DNA of 64,000 nt from an uncultured Flavobacteriaceae bacterium (GTDB lineage: Bacteria; Bacteroidota; Bacteroidia; Flavobacteriales; Flavobacteriaceae). Below the pieces are notes generated by a model. It ran no database searches. It was not told the DNA's origin and saw nothing but the letters and a program-made list of their open reading frames with translations. Made by a program: the position numbers and the translations under genes. This document shows positions 10,546 to 20,251 of the stretch, one piece after another. The stretch is taken from positions 434,001 through 498,000 of the forward strand of contig CANMSI010000003.1 in the NCBI GenBank assembly GCA_947500575.1, read 5' to 3'. Each line of letters begins with the position of its first letter. The stretch's first letter is position 1.

Positions 10546-11871
10546 TTAAATATACTGATTGATAATATTCTCAAATAATTCTTGCTTACCACTTTGTAAG
10601 TCTAATTCTCCATTCTCTAGTGCTATTTCATATAAGGCTTTTAAATCTAGTTTTCCAGCTTCAAAATCCTTGCCTTTTCCAGAATCGAAAGAGCTGTAAC
10701 GCTGCGCCCTTAAGGCATCATATTGGGAAGTAGAGATAATTTTATCTGCAATAAGTAAGCCTCTTGCAAAAATATCGGCACCACCGATGTGAGCATAAAA
10801 TACATCTTCCATATCCGTTGAATTCCTACGAATTTTGGCATCAAAATTAATCCCTCCGCCTTGGAGCCCTCCCGCTTTTAAAAAGACGAGCATGGCTTCT
10901 GTTACCTCGTTGATATTGTTTGGGAATTGATCGGTGTCCCAACCATTTTGGTAATCTCCTCTATTGGCATCTATACTGCCCAACATCCCTTGAGAGGCAG
11001 CGATTTCCATTTCGTGTTGCATCGTATGACTTGCAAGTGTTGCATGGTTCACTTCTAAATTAAGTTTAAAGTCATCCTGAAGTCCGTACTGATTTAGAAA
11101 ACCAATCACGGTTGCTGCATCAAAATCATATTGATGTTTCATAGGCTCCATGGGTTTTGGTTCTATGAAAAAAGTGCCTTTGAAACCTTGATCTCTGGCA
11201 TAATCGCGGGCAAGCGCTAAAAAGCGTCCCATATGATCTAATTCCTTTTTTACATTTGTATTTAGAAGGGACATATAGCCTTCACGACCTCCCCAGAAAA
11301 CATAATTTTCTCCATTTAACGCTATGGTAGCATCCAAAGCTAATTTTACCTGGCCAGCTGCTCTGGCAAGTACATTAAAGTCTGGATTAGTTGCTGCTCC
11401 ATTCATATAGCGCGGATTCGAAAAACAATTTGCTGTTCCCCATAATAGGTTTATTCCGGCGGCTTCTTTTTTTTCTTTGATGTAATCCACGATAGTGGAC
11501 AGTCTTTTTTCTGATTCGCTGAAACTGTTGGCTTCTTGAATTAGATCAAAATCATGGAAGCAGAAATAATCAAACCCAAGTTTGGAAATAAATTCAAATG
11601 CTGCATCTGCTTTTTCTTTAGCGGCGACTATCGGATCTTGGGATTGGTCCCATGGGAAATTTTGAGTCCCGGGACCGAATGGATCGGCACCTTGCCCACA
11701 GAAGGTATGCCAATATGCTACTGCAAATTTGAAGTGCTCTCTCATTGGTTTGCCTGCCACCACTTGTTCAGGATTATAATATTTATAAGCGAGCGGGTTA
11801 TCAGATAATTTACCTTCAAATTTAATATCGGCAATCCCTTTAAAGTATTCTTTATTTCCTATAAATGCCAT
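10546..11871 (-). CDS. xylA: Xylose isomerase
   Basis: Cytoplasmic TIM-barrel enzyme that converts D-xylose to D-xylulose (and glucose to fructose weakly). Its 441 residues are typical of class II XylA. Visible active-site residues are His106 and Asp109 (FHDFD), Glu237 and Lys239 (IEPKP), Glu273 and His276 (LEVNHA), Asp301 (SIDANRGD), Asp312 and Asp314 (WDTDQ), and Asp344 (NFDAK). These cover both metal sites and the catalytic His/Asp. The ATG lies one base downstream of the xylB stop, so the two genes form one transcription unit feeding the pentose phosphate pathway. Nothing is missing. No xylose transporter or XylR is adjacent. Confidence 0.96.
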   Translation of the reverse strand: MAFIGNKEYFKGIADIKFEGKLSDNPLAYKYYNPEQVVAGKPMREHFKFAVAYWHTFCGQGADPFGPGTQNFPWDQSQDPIVAAKEKADAAFEFISKLGFDYFCFHDFDLIQEANSFSESEKRLSTIVDYIKEKKEAAGINLLWGTANCFSNPRYMNGAATNPDFNVLARAAGQVKLALDATIALNGENYVFWGGREGYMSLLNTNVKKELDHMGRFLALARDYARDQGFKGTFFIEPKPMEPMKHQYDFDAATVIGFLNQYGLQDDFKLNLEVNHATLASHTMQHEMEIAASQGMLGSIDANRGDYQNGWDTDQFPNNINEVTEAMLVFLKAGGLQGGGINFDAKIRRNSTDMEDVFYAHIGGADIFARGLLIADKIISTSQYDALRAQRYSSFDSGKGKDFEAGKLDLKALYEIALENGELDLQSGKQELFENIINQYI

Positions 11872-11872
11872 T

Positions 11873-13357
11873 TTACGTATTTTTTAATATGATTTTAAGT
11901 TGGTTTTTCCAGTTTTGATATGCCGTTTGATATGGTTCTTTTTCTGCTTGCGGCTGATAACTCATTACAAAATCATTTTTCATGATTTGTTGTCCAAATT
12001 CTTTAAATTTCCCTTGATGTAATGTACAAGCCCTTGCTGCGCCAATGGCCCCCGTGGTATTGTAGATTTCAATATCTTGATCAATTAGTGTGCTAATGGT
12101 TGTGGAAAATATTTTAGATCTAAATAGATTGTCATTTCCCGCCCGAATAACGGAAGAAGTAATGCCATCAGATTTCATAATTTCCATACCATAAACAAAA
12201 GAAAAGGCAATCCCTTCTAAAGCGGCTCTACAAAGATGTGCTTTGGAATGATTGTTTAACCGAAGCCCTGTGATAGAACTACCAATGTCTTTGTTATCTA
12301 ACATCCGTTCGGCTCCATTGCCAAATGGGTGAATAAGAACTCCGTCTGCACCAATAGGTACAGATTGGGCAAGCATATTCATTTCTTCATAATCTGATAC
12401 GTCTAGATTATTTAAAAGCCAGCGGTATTGGATGCCTGCTCCGTTAATGCATAGAAGTTTTCCAATACAGGGATTGGAATGGGTGTAATTTACATGTGCA
12501 AAATTATTAACTCTTGCACTTTCTTTAACAGAAAGTTGTTCTGTCACCGCATATACTACTCCAGAAGTGCCACCTGTAGCGGCTATTTCACCTGGTCTAA
12601 ATACGTTTAATGATAGGGCGTTATTGGGTTGGTCTCCTGCCCTATAGAGAATGGGTGTTCCTATTGCCAATCCGGATGCTTTGGCCGCAGCTTCGGAGAC
12701 TTTTCCTTGAATGGAAAAAGTGTCTACGGTTTCTGGAAGTATGGATGAATTTATTCCATAGTAGTCTAACAACCAATGGGCAATGGAGTTGTTTTTAAAA
12801 TCCCAAAAAATCCCTTCAGAGAGCCCCGAAATGGTGGTGCGTATACGATTGCTAAATTTATAAGCGATGTAGTCTCCAGGAAGCATCACTTTATAGATAT
12901 TATTATAAAGTTTTGGTTCATTTTCCTTAACCCATGTTAACTTGGAAGCTGTGAAATTGGCTGGTGAGTTTAGAAGTTGAGAAACGCATTTTTCATTTCC
13001 GAGTTCATCAAATGCTTGTTGACCAATGGCAACGGCTCTGCTGTCGCACCAAATGATGGAAGGTCTTAAAGGTTTACCTTCTTTATCCACTGCAACGAGT
13101 CCGTGCATTTGATAGGCAATCCCGATTCCAGAAATTTGATCGGATGTAATTTGATGCTCTTTTAAGAGTCTTTGGGTAGCCGCACAGACATGATGCCACC
13201 AATCTTCCGGGTGTTGCTCTGCCCATCCCTGTTCAAGGGCAATCATACCCATCTCTTCTCTTGGTTCGGTGGTGACTCCTATGCTTTGCCCTGTTGCTGT
13301 TTCTACAAGTGCAGCTTTAACAGAAGAGCTTCCAATATCATAACCAATGGTGTACAT
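11873..13357 (-). CDS. xylB: Xylulokinase (FGGY family)
   Basis: ATP-dependent kinase that makes D-xylulose-5-phosphate. The 494-residue length fits the family. The N-terminal phosphate-binding motif [13 protein letters not shown], the MHGLVAVD stretch that contacts sugar, the catalytic-base region RAGDQPNNA near residue 240, and the C-terminal FGGY-type ATP site ([11 protein letters not shown] ... RAGNDN) are all visible. The family includes other sugar kinases, but the immediately following xylA fixes the likely substrate. A promoter with good spacing lies at 13380-13410, and a terminator separates the gene from the upstream SusCD pair, so xylBA appears independently transcribed. Confidence 0.93.
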   Translation of the reverse strand: MYTIGYDIGSSSVKAALVETATGQSIGVTTEPREEMGMIALEQGWAEQHPEDWWHHVCAATQRLLKEHQITSDQISGIGIAYQMHGLVAVDKEGKPLRPSIIWCDSRAVAIGQQAFDELGNEKCVSQLLNSPANFTASKLTWVKENEPKLYNNIYKVMLPGDYIAYKFSNRIRTTISGLSEGIFWDFKNNSIAHWLLDYYGINSSILPETVDTFSIQGKVSEAAAKASGLAIGTPILYRAGDQPNNALSLNVFRPGEIAATGGTSGVVYAVTEQLSVKESARVNNFAHVNYTHSNPCIGKLLCINGAGIQYRWLLNNLDVSDYEEMNMLAQSVPIGADGVLIHPFGNGAERMLDNKDIGSSITGLRLNNHSKAHLCRAALEGIAFSFVYGMEIMKSDGITSSVIRAGNDNLFRSKIFSTTISTLIDQDIEIYNTTGAIGAARACTLHQGKFKEFGQQIMKNDFVMSYQPQAEKEPYQTAYQNWKNQLKIILKNT

Positions 13358-13379
13358 TTTTTGTTTATTTGTAGCACAT

Positions 13380-13410
13380 AAAAGATATTGCTTTTAGGGG
13401 AATGTGGCAA
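13380..13410 (-). promoter_or_regulatory. Predicted xylBA promoter
   Basis: On the minus strand, a TTG (13408-13410) is followed after 20 bases by TATCTTTT (13380-13387), a 7 of 8 match to TAnnTTTG. The spacing fits Bacteroidota promoters. It lies between the SusCD terminator and the xylB ATG at 13357, where a promoter for xylBA is needed. Confidence 0.45.
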
Positions 13411-13423
13411 GTATCCAAAATAA

Positions 13424-13453
13424 AAAAGGCTGTCTTTAAAGACAGCCTTTTTA
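13424..13453 (-). terminator. Intrinsic terminator after susD
   Basis: A perfect 12-base inverted repeat, aaggctgtcttt / aaagacagcctt (13426-13449), is flanked by A-run and T-run, so it can work in either direction. It sits 24 bases past the susD stop and ends the susCD transcript before xylBA. Confidence 0.85.
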
Positions 13454-13472
13454 TATACTCTATTAGGAATTC

Positions 13473-15029
13473 TTAGTACCCTGGGTTCTGAACCAAATTA
13501 GGGTTAGATAAGATTGCATTAGATGGAATTGGATACAAGTTTCTATTTGCATCTCCAACAGCTGCTGGATCCTTAAATTGCCAATCTTTTGTAAACTGTC
13601 CGAAACGTACTAAATCATTTCTTCTTACAGCTTCTACATATAATTCTCTACCTCTTTCAGCTAACATTTCTGCTTCACCAACACTTCCTAGTGGAGTAGC
13701 TCCTCTAAGAACACGAAGCTCATTTACCATAGCGGTAGCATCTCCACCACTACGCATCATAGCTTCTGCTTTCATTAAATGTGCATCTGCATATCTGAAG
13801 ATAATTTCGTGGTTTCTAAAAGATCCACCATCACCAGCTGGGTGATACTTAATAATACGAATACCGGTAGCTTCACCATTACCAACCAAACCTGGAAGTT
13901 CTCTTGTAAAAATAAGATCTTGTCCTGGTCTTGTCAATAATTTAGAACCATCCTCATCATACTGCTGTCCAACAAGGAATCCATAACCTATACCTAAGTT
14001 AGTAGCATCGGCAGTTGCAGCATCTGGCACCCAACCTCTACGTTCCTCTTGTCCCCCTGCAAGGGCGTTGCTATTGGCATCACCTTCAAAAAGATCATAA
14101 AATTCAGCAAGAGTTGTAAAACCATTCCAACCACCACCTCCATTGTCAGGAGAATTGATGTTGTAGTGCATACCATTCCAGATTCTGTTTCCGACACCTG
14201 TTGGTACCCACCAAATAGTCTCACTATCTGAGCTCTGCTCAAAAATATCAAAGTATCCTGCTTGTAATGCAAAACCGTCAGCAGCAATGGCGTCTACTAA
14301 AGAAATTACTTCGGCCATATCACTAGAATCATCAGAACCAGTTCCGTTATATACTTGTGCATTTAAAAGCACTTTTGCTTTTAAGAAACGAGCAGATGCT
14401 TTGGTTCCTCTATTTAGGTTGTCACCATCTCCACCAGCAATCGTTGGAAGGCCAGCGATGGCAACATCTAAATCTGCAATGATAGCTGCAAGCGCTTCCG
14501 TTGAAGTAAGTACAGTAGGATTAATTTCTGGTCCTTCATCTGGAGTTCTAAAAGGTACTTGACCAAAATTATCTAGAATAATCCATGTTGCATAGGCTCT
14601 AATGAACCTTGCTTGCGCTTCTTGTTCTATAGATGGATTACTTCTTGCATCGATAATTTCTGTAGTTTGGAAAATAGTTTGGTTCCAGTTATTCCATACA
14701 TTTAAAACAAATGCATGAGCAGGATCCCAAGTATGGTTATGAAGTGTTCTCCAAATTCCATTATCTCCCCAGTCAGTTCCTCTTGTAGGAACTAATTGCT
14801 CATCGGAAGCAACTTCTTGAAGTGCATAATAGTTTGCTTGGTCCCCCAATCTATTAACTCCATTAAATACATTATCTAATGCGAGTGGAACATCCCCTAC
14901 ACCTTCAAACTCTCCTGTCAGATTGGTGAAGGCAGAATCGGTTTCTTCAATCTCCAAATCTGTACAGGAGATCGCAAATACTGCCGTTAAGGCCAGCAGT
15001 AAATAAGCTTTAAATTGTCTTCTTTTCAT
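13473..15029 (-). CDS. SusD/RagB-family glycan-binding lipoprotein
   Basis: Outer-membrane surface lipoprotein that caps the SusC channel and binds oligosaccharide. Its 518 residues start with a signal ending FAISC (Cys22). The body is the alpha-helical SusD fold: an N-terminal TPR-like part with QARFIRAYATW, and the conserved C-terminal RagB block with NHEIIFRYADAHLMKAEA and RGRELYVEAVRRNDLVRFG. It lies 20 bases after susC in the same transcript and before a terminator. Substrate specificity cannot be read from the sequence. The divergent GH65/GH13/beta-PGM genes and the shared LacI operator region suggest maltodextrin-like alpha-glucan. Confidence 0.93.
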   Translation of the reverse strand: MKRRQFKAYLLLALTAVFAISCTDLEIEETDSAFTNLTGEFEGVGDVPLALDNVFNGVNRLGDQANYYALQEVASDEQLVPTRGTDWGDNGIWRTLHNHTWDPAHAFVLNVWNNWNQTIFQTTEIIDARSNPSIEQEAQARFIRAYATWIILDNFGQVPFRTPDEGPEINPTVLTSTEALAAIIADLDVAIAGLPTIAGGDGDNLNRGTKASARFLKAKVLLNAQVYNGTGSDDSSDMAEVISLVDAIAADGFALQAGYFDIFEQSSDSETIWWVPTGVGNRIWNGMHYNINSPDNGGGGWNGFTTLAEFYDLFEGDANSNALAGGQEERRGWVPDAATADATNLGIGYGFLVGQQYDEDGSKLLTRPGQDLIFTRELPGLVGNGEATGIRIIKYHPAGDGGSFRNHEIIFRYADAHLMKAEAMMRSGGDATAMVNELRVLRGATPLGSVGEAEMLAERGRELYVEAVRRNDLVRFGQFTKDWQFKDPAAVGDANRNLYPIPSNAILSNPNLVQNPGY

Positions 15030-15049
15030 GATTGTATCAATTTTTTTTG

Positions 15050-18000
15050 TTAAAATGAGGCGTTTAAGCCAAAGGTAACTGTTCTTGGTCTTGGGAATGC
15101 TGTTAGGTCTATACCTGCAGTTGGTATTCCGTTTAACAATCCACCAGCACCTGGTTGAACACTTACTTCAGGATCTAATCCTGAATAATCTGTTATTAAG
15201 AACAAGTTCTGTCCGGTCACAGAGAATCTCAATGATTTAAACAAGCCATCACCTGTTAGAGGCACATTGTATCCAATGGTTGCGTTCTGAAGGCGAACAA
15301 AATCACCTTTTTCAAGGAATCTTGTTGAAACAGAGGCCGCAGCGGCACCAGATTCACCATTACCAATCACATCTTGCGTAACGTTACGCCCATTGGCGAT
15401 AGATCCAGCAGTAAAGAATGCATTTTCTGTGTTGTTATAGATAGAGAATCCAAACTGGCCAGCCAAATAGGCAGATGCATCCCAATTTTTGTAGGAAACA
15501 TTTAATGATAAACCTCCAGTAACATCTGGTAAGGCGTCCTCACCAACAAAGGTTTGGGTATCACCAATTGGTTGTCCGTTTGCGTCAAATCCTTCAAACT
15601 CTCTTAGGAAATAAGAGAAAAGCGGTTGACCACCTGCAAGGATCTGAGCAAATGCTCCTGTTAAACCCTGTCCTCTAATGGTACCAGCAGGAACTTGACC
15701 TCCAAAATCCTGAAGCTCATTTTCATTGTAAGCCACGTTGAAGCTCGCACTAAAGTTCAAATCTTCGGACTGTATGAAGTCATAAGCTAAAGCAAATTCA
15801 ACACCCTGATTCAATACCGTTGCATCTAAGTTGGTAAAGAAAAACGGCTGAGGCGAAGGTTGCGCCGCTTGAATGTTTAATAACAGATCAGTGGTTTCTT
15901 TGCGGTATACATCAAGACTACCAGAAAGACGATCGTTGTTAAATCCAAAATCAAGACCAACACCATAAGAAATCGTTTCCTCCCACTGTAGTGAATTGTT
16001 AGGAAAAGAAACAGCACTAGTACCTGGGGCTAGAAGTGTTCCATCATTCTGAATGCCTGCTCCAGTAAAACGTTCACGTCTTGTAAAGTTACCAAATCCT
16101 AATCCTTCTTGGTTACCTGTAATACCAGCACCTAACCGGAGTTTAAGGGTAGATACGTTGTCACCAATAAAATCCTCTTCATTAATTTTCCAAGCGAAGG
16201 CACCAGAAGGGAAATAACCATATTGATTATCTGGTCCAAAACGTGAAGAACCATCTGCACGTATTGTAGCAGTGAATAAATATTTATTAGATATAGAATA
16301 GTTAACCCTTGCAAAGAAAGATTGTAATTCATCCGTGTTGTCAAAAGTGTCAGCAAATAAAGATCTTACCTTTAATCCTCCAAAAGGGACCGCCTGTGTT
16401 TCTGTTACTTGAGTAGGGAATAATCTATTTACAAATACATCTGGTGAATTTGTTCCGATTCCATATTGTTGAAAGGAACCGTCAATTGTTCTCTCTAATG
16501 CGTTGGCAGAACTTTCGAGATCATCACCCATTTGAGAGGTATCTGTGGTTCCAAAGCCCCATCCTGTGATATTTCTACCGCTAGTTCCAAAATCTTGGAA
16601 TGAGTAACCAACAAGTGCATCCAAAGAAGAATCTCCAAAATCCTTCTTATATGCTAAGGTTGCTTCCAAAAGTTTATTTTCAATATCAAGATCGTTTACT
16701 GCACCACGTCCGTTACCAGCCGTTCCGTTGGTTAAACCAACTGTATTTCCAGTAAGCACTGATTTTCTAGTAGACGCAGAATTATCATATCCTACATTTA
16801 CTTTAGCAGTTAACTCTGGAGTAATAGCGTATGAAACAGAACCATTTAATAATACACGGTTGGTATTACTTCTACTCTCATAGTTTTCTAAAAGGTTTGC
16901 AGGGTTTAATAAGTTTCCAGGGTTAAAATCTGGATCTGCAGGCCATGTAGGATTTGCAGCATATGCAGCACCTAACAAATCTCCTTGGAACCCAGCACTA
17001 CCAGAGACCAAAGGTGCCTCGTCATTTACACGAGAAGCAGTAGCAGAAACGTTCACAGTTAATTTATCGTCTAAGAAACGATGTGTCCAGTTAACTCTAC
17101 CAGTAATACGTTCTAAGGAAGAATTTTCTAAAACACCGTATTGCTTACCGTATCCAACAGTAGCGCGAATGTTTCCTTTTCCATAATTAGTTGCGTATGA
17201 TAAATTTTGATTCTGAGAAGCTGCGGTTCTTGTTACTACATCTTGCCAGTTGGTATTTGAGCCTGCGTCTGCAGCAGCAGCATCACCTCCAAAGGAAGTC
17301 ACAGCAGCTAAGTACTCATTTCTATTCAGAAGATCGTAGCTATTTGCTGGCGAAGCTATACTTAAGGAAGAAGAAAATTCAATAACATCTCCAGAACCCG
17401 CTTTTCCGCTTTTGGTAGTAATGATTACAACACCATTAGCACCTCTAGAACCGTAAATTGCGGTAGCAGAAGCATCTTTTAAAACACTGATGCTTTCAAT
17501 ATCTGAAGGGTTTAAGAAGTTAAGTGGGTTTCTAGATCCACTAGAACCTACTCCTAAATCGGCACCTCCAGCAGAAGTTGCGCCTCCAGAAAGAGGAACA
17601 CCGTCAACTACGAAAAGTGGATTGTTATTAGAAGTAACCGAAGTTGTACCTCTGATACGGAATTCAATTCCAGCTCCAGGTTCACCACTACTTTGAGTGA
17701 TTTGAACACCTGCAGTTTTACCCTGAATAAGTTGTTCAGGAGAAGCAATAACACCACCGTTGAAATCTTTGGCGGTTACAGCAGCAACAGAACCCGTTGC
17801 ATCTTTGACAGTTGTAGTACCATATCCAATGATAACTACTTCGTCCAATGCTTCCGCATCTTCTTGAAGTGTTACATTAATAGTACTTTGACCATTTACA
17901 GTAACTTCTTGAGTTTTGTAGCCAATGTAGCTAAAAACCAACACTGCATCGCTGCCAACATCATTCAAGGTATAGTTACCATCAAAATCAGTTTGTGTAC

Positions 18001-18148
18001 CATTAGTGGTTCCTTTTACCAAAACACTAGCCCCTGGCAGGGGACCATTTGCATCGGAAACTGTACCTGATACCTCTTGCGCTTTCGTCATTGCGAAGCA
18101 TAAAAATGCTCCAACAAGCAGAAAGCTCTTTAGTAGCGTAATCTTCAT
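15050..18148 (-). CDS. SusC/RagA-family TonB-dependent receptor
   Basis: Outer-membrane active transporter of 1,032 residues. It has a Sec signal (to about AKAQ, residue 24), a carboxypeptidase-regulatory-like domain (EVSGTVSDANGPLPGASV, about 25-100), and the SusC signature LDEVVIIGYGT before the plug. The plug (about 115-230) carries YGSRGANGVVIITTKSG, and a 22-strand barrel ends in Phe (GLNASF). It pairs with the SusD gene downstream to import oligosaccharides using TonB-ExbBD. It is the first gene of its transcript and faces the LacI-regulator gene across a 384-base divergent region holding a LacI-type operator, so it is probably controlled by that regulator. Confidence 0.95.
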   Translation of the reverse strand: MKITLLKSFLLVGAFLCFAMTKAQEVSGTVSDANGPLPGASVLVKGTTNGTQTDFDGNYTLNDVGSDAVLVFSYIGYKTQEVTVNGQSTINVTLQEDAEALDEVVIIGYGTTTVKDATGSVAAVTAKDFNGGVIASPEQLIQGKTAGVQITQSSGEPGAGIEFRIRGTTSVTSNNNPLFVVDGVPLSGGATSAGGADLGVGSSGSRNPLNFLNPSDIESISVLKDASATAIYGSRGANGVVIITTKSGKAGSGDVIEFSSSLSIASPANSYDLLNRNEYLAAVTSFGGDAAAADAGSNTNWQDVVTRTAASQNQNLSYATNYGKGNIRATVGYGKQYGVLENSSLERITGRVNWTHRFLDDKLTVNVSATASRVNDEAPLVSGSAGFQGDLLGAAYAANPTWPADPDFNPGNLLNPANLLENYESRSNTNRVLLNGSVSYAITPELTAKVNVGYDNSASTRKSVLTGNTVGLTNGTAGNGRGAVNDLDIENKLLEATLAYKKDFGDSSLDALVGYSFQDFGTSGRNITGWGFGTTDTSQMGDDLESSANALERTIDGSFQQYGIGTNSPDVFVNRLFPTQVTETQAVPFGGLKVRSLFADTFDNTDELQSFFARVNYSISNKYLFTATIRADGSSRFGPDNQYGYFPSGAFAWKINEEDFIGDNVSTLKLRLGAGITGNQEGLGFGNFTRRERFTGAGIQNDGTLLAPGTSAVSFPNNSLQWEETISYGVGLDFGFNNDRLSGSLDVYRKETTDLLLNIQAAQPSPQPFFFTNLDATVLNQGVEFALAYDFIQSEDLNFSASFNVAYNENELQDFGGQVPAGTIRGQGLTGAFAQILAGGQPLFSYFLREFEGFDANGQPIGDTQTFVGEDALPDVTGGLSLNVSYKNWDASAYLAGQFGFSIYNNTENAFFTAGSIANGRNVTQDVIGNGESGAAAASVSTRFLEKGDFVRLQNATIGYNVPLTGDGLFKSLRFSVTGQNLFLITDYSGLDPEVSVQPGAGGLLNGIPTAGIDLTAFPRPRTVTFGLNASF

Positions 18149-18532
18149 AGAGTTAATTTTAAAGTTTAGTTAATTTAAATTCAAGCGTTAAACATATGTA
18201 AAAAAATTGTTAAATCTCCTTGTTTTGGGCGTTAAAAAACTACGAAAACGGTTTCGTGTTAATAACTTTCAAAAAATAGCAATACCATAATCTAAGAATA
18301 CACAAATTATGTAATTAGCAGTATATGTCTATAAAATTATGAGAAATGTAAATTTTGAGACAAATATAACTATTTTTAATTGTAACCAAATTTTGTCTAA
18401 AATTCATCAAAATTTGTCAATAGGTTTATATTCGGTTTATTTGTTAAAATAAATCTGTATTTTATCAGGTATTTTCTTTTTAATACCTAACTTCCCTAAT
18501 CAAATTTTTCGACCGCTAAACAATTTGATATT
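18149..18532. other. Divergent regulatory region between susC and the LacI-type gene
   Basis: This very AT-rich stretch of 384 bases has no convincing reading frame. It contains the LacI-type operator at 18242-18257. A weak -7 match for susC on the minus strand (TATGTTTA, 18189-18196) lacks a clear -33 box. A pair of near-identical direct repeats, AAATTTTGTC and AAAATTTGTC, lies around 18388-18418. I see no good promoter match for the rightward gene. Confidence 0.6.
18242..18257. promoter_or_regulatory. LacI-family operator
   Basis: The 16-base site ACGAAAAC/GGTTTCGT is a near-perfect palindrome. The two half-sites differ at one position, and the centre is the CG dinucleotide typical of LacI/GalR/MalR operators. 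It lies between susC and the gene for a LacI-type regulator, about 95 bases upstream of the susC ATG, so autoregulation and control of susCD are both plausible. Confidence 0.7.
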
Positions 18533-19558
18533 TTGAAAAGAAAAATAACCCTCAAACATATTGCAAGAGAATTGGAAGTTTCCATTTCTACGGTTTCCAA
18601 AGCGTTGAAAAATAGTGAGGAAATCAGCAGAGATACAAAGGAAAAGATTCAGGCTTTTGCAAAGCTATATAATTACAAACCTAATAATATAGCGATAAGT
18701 CTTAAGAACAAACGCACCAAAAATATTGGAGTAGTTATTCCGGATATTGTCCATCATTTTTTTACAACCGTTGTTAGAGGTATAGAAATGTTTGCCAATG
18801 CTAAAGGATATAACGTAATTGTGTGCTTATCAGATGAGTCTTTTGATAAGGAAGTCATTAATATGGAATTATTGGCTAATGGCAGCATCGATGGTTTTAT
18901 TATGTCGCTTTCTGAAGAAACGCAATTGAAAAATGATTATAACCATTTAAAGGAAGTAACAGAACAAGGTATTCCCTTGGTACTATTTGATCGAATTACG
19001 GATGAAGTAAATTGTGATAAAGTAATTATTAATGATGAAGAAGGTGCCTATGAAGCTGCTAAGAAATTAATTGATTCTGGTAGAAAAAAGATTGCTTTGA
19101 TCACAACAGAAAGTTATTTAAGTGTAAGTAAGAATAGAATGGCGGGATACCGCAAAGCTTTGTTAGATCATGATATTCCGATTGATGAAAGTTTGATTCT
19201 AAAACTGCCATACATGAATATTGATGAAGATGCCATAAGCGCATTCTTTGATGTGGTAAATGTAGATGCGGTTTTATGTGTGAATGAGATTTTTGCAATT
19301 CATGGTATGAGAGTTGTTCAAAAAAATGGTTTAAAAATCCCAGAAGATGTTTCGTTTATTGGATTCACAGACGGACTTTTATCGAAATATGCCAATCCTG
19401 GGCTAACGGCAATGGCACAGCATGGTGAAAAAATGGGTGCTATTGCGGCAGAAATGTTAATAAATAAGGTGGAGATTGAAAATGAGGAGGAAGAGGAAAC
19501 CTATCATACAGAAGTTTTAAAAGCCACCCTAATCGAAAGAGAATCTACCATTAATTAA
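18533..19558 (+). CDS. LacI/GalR-family transcriptional regulator
   Basis: DNA-binding regulator of 341 residues. The N-terminal helix-turn-helix reads TLKHIARELEVSISTVSKAL (about residues 6-25), followed by the hinge helix region and a periplasmic-binding-protein-like sensor domain (KNIGVVIPDIVHHFFTTVVRGIE through FIGFTDG). The start is a TTG at 18533. No in-frame ATG lies upstream, and the HTH begins immediately, as is normal for the family. It heads the rightward arm and is followed after 22 bases by beta-phosphoglucomutase. Gene content suggests that it senses maltose or a related alpha-glucoside and acts at 18242-18257. Confidence 0.93.
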   Translation: MKRKITLKHIARELEVSISTVSKALKNSEEISRDTKEKIQAFAKLYNYKPNNIAISLKNKRTKNIGVVIPDIVHHFFTTVVRGIEMFANAKGYNVIVCLSDESFDKEVINMELLANGSIDGFIMSLSEETQLKNDYNHLKEVTEQGIPLVLFDRITDEVNCDKVIINDEEGAYEAAKKLIDSGRKKIALITTESYLSVSKNRMAGYRKALLDHDIPIDESLILKLPYMNIDEDAISAFFDVVNVDAVLCVNEIFAIHGMRVVQKNGLKIPEDVSFIGFTDGLLSKYANPGLTAMAQHGEKMGAIAAEMLINKVEIENEEEEETYHTEVLKATLIERESTIN

Positions 19559-19580
19559 TATCACATTATTTAGTTTTAAA

Positions 19581-20234
19581 ATGAAGACAACCGGATTTAT
19601 ATTCGATTTGGACGGTGTTATTGTGGACACTGCAAAATATCATTATTTAGCTTGGAAGAAACTGGCAGATCAATTAGGGATCGAATTTTCCAAAGAAGAT
19701 AACGAGAACTTTAAAGGCGTAAGCAGAAAAAGATGCTTAGAGATCTTACTAGAAATGGGAGGTCTTAGCGTTACTTCAGAACAATTTGATGCTTGGCTGG
19801 TAGAAAAAAACGAAGACTATTTGTTATATATAGAGACCATGGATGAAACTGAGATCTTAGCAGATGTTCCAAGAGTCCTTTCCTACTTAAAGGAAAAAAA
19901 TATTCCCATGGCTTTAGGTTCTGCGAGTAAAAATGCGAAACCTATTTTGGAAAAGGTACAGTTGCTTTCCTATTTTGAAACCATCGTAGATGGAACTCAG
20001 GTTACGAAAGCTAAACCAGATCCAGAGGTTTTTTTAATTGCTGCGAACAGACTTGGTATTAGCCCAGAGCATTGTATAGTGTTTGAAGATGCTTTGGCTG
20101 GAATCGCGGCTGCTAACGCAGCGAAGATGATAAGTGTTGGTATTGGGGAAGCAGATGTATTGTCTGATGCTCATTACAATTTTAAAGATTTTACAGAGAT
20201 CAATTTATCATTCATTGATAGTTTGATTCAATAA
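19581..20234 (+). CDS. pgmB: Beta-phosphoglucomutase
   Basis: HAD-superfamily enzyme of 217 residues that interconverts beta-glucose-1-phosphate and glucose-6-phosphate. The N-terminal motif FDLDGVIVDT gives nucleophile Asp9 and acid/base Asp11. The cap contains the SRKRCLEILL segment. Later HAD motifs are GSASKNA (Ser/Thr), the Lys in TKAKPDPEVF, and the acidic EDALAG for magnesium. It lies 17 bases before the GH65 phosphorylase, whose inverting reaction yields exactly beta-glucose-1-phosphate, so the two enzymes form a pathway step pair. Confidence 0.94.
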   Translation: MKTTGFIFDLDGVIVDTAKYHYLAWKKLADQLGIEFSKEDNENFKGVSRKRCLEILLEMGGLSVTSEQFDAWLVEKNEDYLLYIETMDETEILADVPRVLSYLKEKNIPMALGSASKNAKPILEKVQLLSYFETIVDGTQVTKAKPDPEVFLIAANRLGISPEHCIVFEDALAGIAAANAAKMISVGIGEADVLSDAHYNFKDFTEINLSFIDSLIQ

Positions 20235-20251
20235 AAATAATAGAAAGTACA

